Source of the DNA: Lachnoclostridium phytofermentans
GTDB taxonomy: Bacteria > Bacillota > Clostridia > Lachnospirales > Lachnospiraceae
Assembly (NCBI RefSeq): GCF_000733755.1
Contig: NZ_JPOF01000003.1
Span: 1,565,001 to 1,629,000 of the forward strand
Direction of reading: 5' to 3'
Length of the DNA: 64,000 nucleotides
Shown here piece by piece: positions 62,047-64,000 of the stretch (position 1 is its first letter; each line of letters opens with the position of its first letter). The position numbers were made by a program, and so were the translations under genes. Below the pieces are notes generated by a model. The model was not told where the DNA came from and searched no databases. It was given only the letters and a program-made list of their open reading frames with translations.

Positions 62047-63297
62047 ATGCATCAAAAAGAATTGGAAAAAGTACTGGATTACATAGAAGCAAATCTAAAT
62101 CAGCCCTTAAGCCTTCAAGAGATTTCAGCGAAAGAGTATAGATCCACCATGCAGATTTATCGGGATTTTTATAGTTTAACTGGGCATTCTGTCAAGGAAT
62201 ACATTCGTAAACGAAGGCTTTCCAACGCACTGGCAATGGTAAAGCATTCAGAACAGAGTTTAGCTGATATCGCTTACGAATATGGTTATAGTTCGCAGCA
62301 AGCTTTTTGTAAATCCGTAAAAGCTTCCACAGGCTTGACACCACTGGAATACAAAGCAGACGAAGGATTCTACTATTATCCGAGATTTCATCTGGATCAT
62401 AAGTTTTTAGTCACTGTTTCTACTGACCACATACCCAAAACGATACAGATAAAATATTACCATAGTCAGATTAGAGGGATAGAGAATCGGTCTATTAGGT
62501 ATTTACGCTCTATCTTACCTGAATATAAGGGTAGAATATTTGGGAGGAATGGAAAGCAGAAGGATTATAAATTTTGTTACGAACTAAGGATAGAATATCA
62601 GGATAGTCTCCTTCCTATCCTAAAATCAAGTGAGCGAAAAGAGATTGAGATTCATGATTCGGAAGTAAATAGCTATGCAAAGATATCCATTAAAAATAAA
62701 GATAATGATATTAATGAAGCTTGGGACTATCTGTATTTAAGATGGCTAAAGGCAAGTATGTTTGAACAGGCTAGAAGCCCTTATTTTGAAGAATACGTCT
62801 ATAAGAAAGATAAGATTAAGAAATTAATATTATATCTTCCTATTACAAAAAGAAAAGATTATGCAAGAATCACCATAAGAGATTGTGAGGATATGTTTTT
62901 CTTGGTATCTAGCTGTGAAGGTATGGATGGAGAAGAGAAAGCTTCAAAAAATGTAATGGAATATTTAGCAAAATACAATCCCTTCTATATCAAAAAAGCA
63001 ACAAAATTCTATGTTTCAATTTATAAGGATAACTATACCTGTGGTATTGAGGTTGACAAGGATTTCATGTATCAAAATAATGATAAGGTTGTATGCATTT
63101 CTAGAATTGGCGGTAGATATGCAGTGCTTGAGAGGGAATGTAGTGGAGACAGCAGCATTTATGAAGCTATGTTAAACGCATGGGTAGAGGAGAATGGATT
63201 ACATATCGAGGAAAACAATAGATTTACACTATATGAATCATTAGATTCTAAAAATGAGAAACTAAAAACTACAGTTTATCAAAAATTAATGAAGTAA
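62047..63297 (+). CDS. AraC family regulator with C-terminal effector-binding region
   Basis: 416 aa with GGGGAGGTAGGG upstream. The AraC DNA-binding domain is N-terminal here (residues 8-105: LSLQEISAKEYRSTMQIYRD, DIAYEYGYSSQQAFCKSVKA), like Rob/SoxS-type proteins with attached effector domains. The rest (110-416) has GyrI-like stretches (YARITIRDCEDMFFLVSSCE, CGIEVDKDFMY). Pairs with the gene upstream. A strong bidirectional terminator follows at 63297-63345. Confidence 0.85.
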   Translation: MHQKELEKVLDYIEANLNQPLSLQEISAKEYRSTMQIYRDFYSLTGHSVKEYIRKRRLSNALAMVKHSEQSLADIAYEYGYSSQQAFCKSVKASTGLTPLEYKADEGFYYYPRFHLDHKFLVTVSTDHIPKTIQIKYYHSQIRGIENRSIRYLRSILPEYKGRIFGRNGKQKDYKFCYELRIEYQDSLLPILKSSERKEIEIHDSEVNSYAKISIKNKDNDINEAWDYLYLRWLKASMFEQARSPYFEEYVYKKDKIKKLILYLPITKRKDYARITIRDCEDMFFLVSSCEGMDGEEKASKNVMEYLAKYNPFYIKKATKFYVSIYKDNYTCGIEVDKDFMYQNNDKVVCISRIGGRYAVLERECSGDSSIYEAMLNAWVEENGLHIEENNRFTLYESLDSKNEKLKTTVYQKLMK

Positions 63298-63345
63298 AAA
63301 GGTAAGTTGGCTTACAAAATAATAAGCCAACTTACCTTTTTATTT
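63297..63345. terminator. Bidirectional terminator between AraC and HD-GYP genes
   Basis: AAAAGGTAAGTTGGCTTA pairs perfectly (18 bp) with TAAGCCAACTTACCTTTT and is flanked by T on one strand and A on the other, so it can serve both convergent genes. Confidence 0.9.
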
Positions 63346-63472
63346 ATTATTCTGGTAATAATACCATATAATTTTACTTTTTCAAGATTCGTTTTGTGAT
63401 AATAAAGGATATCTCTAAAGTCTTAGCAATAGTTAAAATATACACTATTAGGTTATATAGGCTTTATTACTA

Positions 63473-64000
63473 TTAAAGTATAGAAGCTATCTTAAGTTCA
63501 TTATGTTTTGATAAATCAATAAACTGGTTATCCACTTTTACGACCGGGCGGGATAGATTGTTTTTGTTGATCATAACGACCTCACCAACCAGGGAATTAC
63601 TAAGTCTCACAGTAGTATTTATGTAACACTGAGCGAGCCCTTCGAGGAATGGAAGGAGATATGCAGCATCGTACTTTTGAAAGCCTTCTTTTTCAAAGTT
63701 TTCAAGCACTTCAAAAGGACAGATTTCCTTGCGATAAACACGTTTTGCAGTCATTGCATCATACACATCTGCAATTGCTAATATTTTTGCAAAAGGAGAG
63801 ATGTCTTTCGAGGAAAGTTGATTCGGATAGCCACTACCATCGCAGCGCTCATGATGCATTAGAATTGCTTCTTTCACACGTGGATCTATCTTATTATCTT
63901 TCACAAGCTCATACCCCATAACTGGGTGTTGATGAACATATTCAAGTTCCTTCTCATTGAGCGCAGTTGGTTTTTGCATAATATCCTTTGGCAGTTTTAA
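63473..64000 (-). CDS. HD-GYP domain protein, probable c-di-GMP phosphodiesterase, 5' truncated by the window
   Basis: The frame continues past the window end (the in-frame ATG at 63979 is internal: LKLPKDIMQKPTALNEKELE is HD-GYP core). The GYP-region motifs MHHERCDGSGYPN and LAIADVYDAMTAKRVYR are intact. The family hydrolyses the bacterial messenger cyclic di-GMP, sometimes with other signals. The upstream sensory part is outside the window. Confidence 0.88.
   Translation of the reverse strand, partial: LKLPKDIMQKPTALNEKELEYVHQHPVMGYELVKDNKIDPRVKEAILMHHERCDGSGYPNQLSSKDISPFAKILAIADVYDAMTAKRVYRKEICPFEVLENFEKEGFQKYDAAYLLPFLEGLAQCYINTTVRLSNSLVGEVVMINKNNLSRPVVKVDNQFIDLSKHNELKIASIL

Overview
The window looks like a low-GC Firmicute of the Lachnospiraceae (Clostridium cluster XIVa). 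The evidence is the base composition, Gram-positive style ribosome binding sites, strict-anaerobe enzymes ([FeFe] hydrogenases, rubrerythrin, flavin reductase-rubredoxin), a GH112 beta-galactoside phosphorylase and a GH26 mannanase-type hydrolase. The gene content is strongly reminiscent of Lachnoclostridium phytofermentans, but that species assignment is inference. No prophage, transposase gene or CRISPR array was seen.

Layout. 1-970: the 3' end of a 23S rRNA gene, then tRNA-Asn and tRNA-Cys; no 5S gene follows the 23S. 1000-2300: gene-poor DNA with a frameshifted remnant of an AAA ATPase, a 52-residue zinc-ribbon protein and a 16-bp tandem repeat. 2300-16340: a catabolic region with two paralogous AraC regulators flanking an M20 dipeptidase, a UroD-family protein, an aldo/keto reductase and a sugar-type ABC importer without its own ATPase. 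An M24 aminopeptidase, an L-cysteine desulfidase-family protein and a GH112 phosphorylase follow. 16420-28630: Lgt, an HTH protein with a striking glycine pentad repeat, two paralogous secreted proteins behind a structured leader RNA, two cell-wall amidase-type proteins and TldD/TldE. 28760-37340: an alpha/beta hydrolase, a GntR regulator with a membrane partner, and an ABC-2 exporter with a two-component system.

37600-44200: an oxidative-defence cluster (rubrerythrin, DUF1540 protein, flavin reductase-rubredoxin), GNAT and MerR genes, D-Ala-D-Ala ligase, a cytoplasmic GH26 enzyme and a membrane-anchored lethal-factor-like metallopeptidase. 44400-54220: two hydrogenase operons on the minus strand. 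The first is a trimeric HydABC-type (probably electron-bifurcating) enzyme with a small [2Fe-2S] protein. The second has another small [2Fe-2S] protein, a PAS-containing sensory hydrogenase (HydS type), a SpoIIE/PP2C-type phosphatase and a second [FeFe] hydrogenase. Both operons have the same promoter geometry with an 18-bp Rex-like operator 9 bp downstream of the -10, so redox (NADH/NAD+) control of both is likely.

54240-64000: DegV, AsnS with a long leader, a QueT transporter with a candidate RNA switch, a TIR/deoxyribosyltransferase-like domain fused to a divergent receiver domain, an XRE membrane protein, a pair of genes with effector-binding-like and AraC domains, and the 3' part of an HD-GYP gene that runs off the end. 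Eight copies of a hairpin repeat and a second hairpin family, both with compensatory base changes, are scattered through the window, mostly just after terminators. The least explained items are the three-way-junction leader at 22717-22786, the receiver fusion at 58538-59437 and the twin Rex-like hydrogenase promoters.
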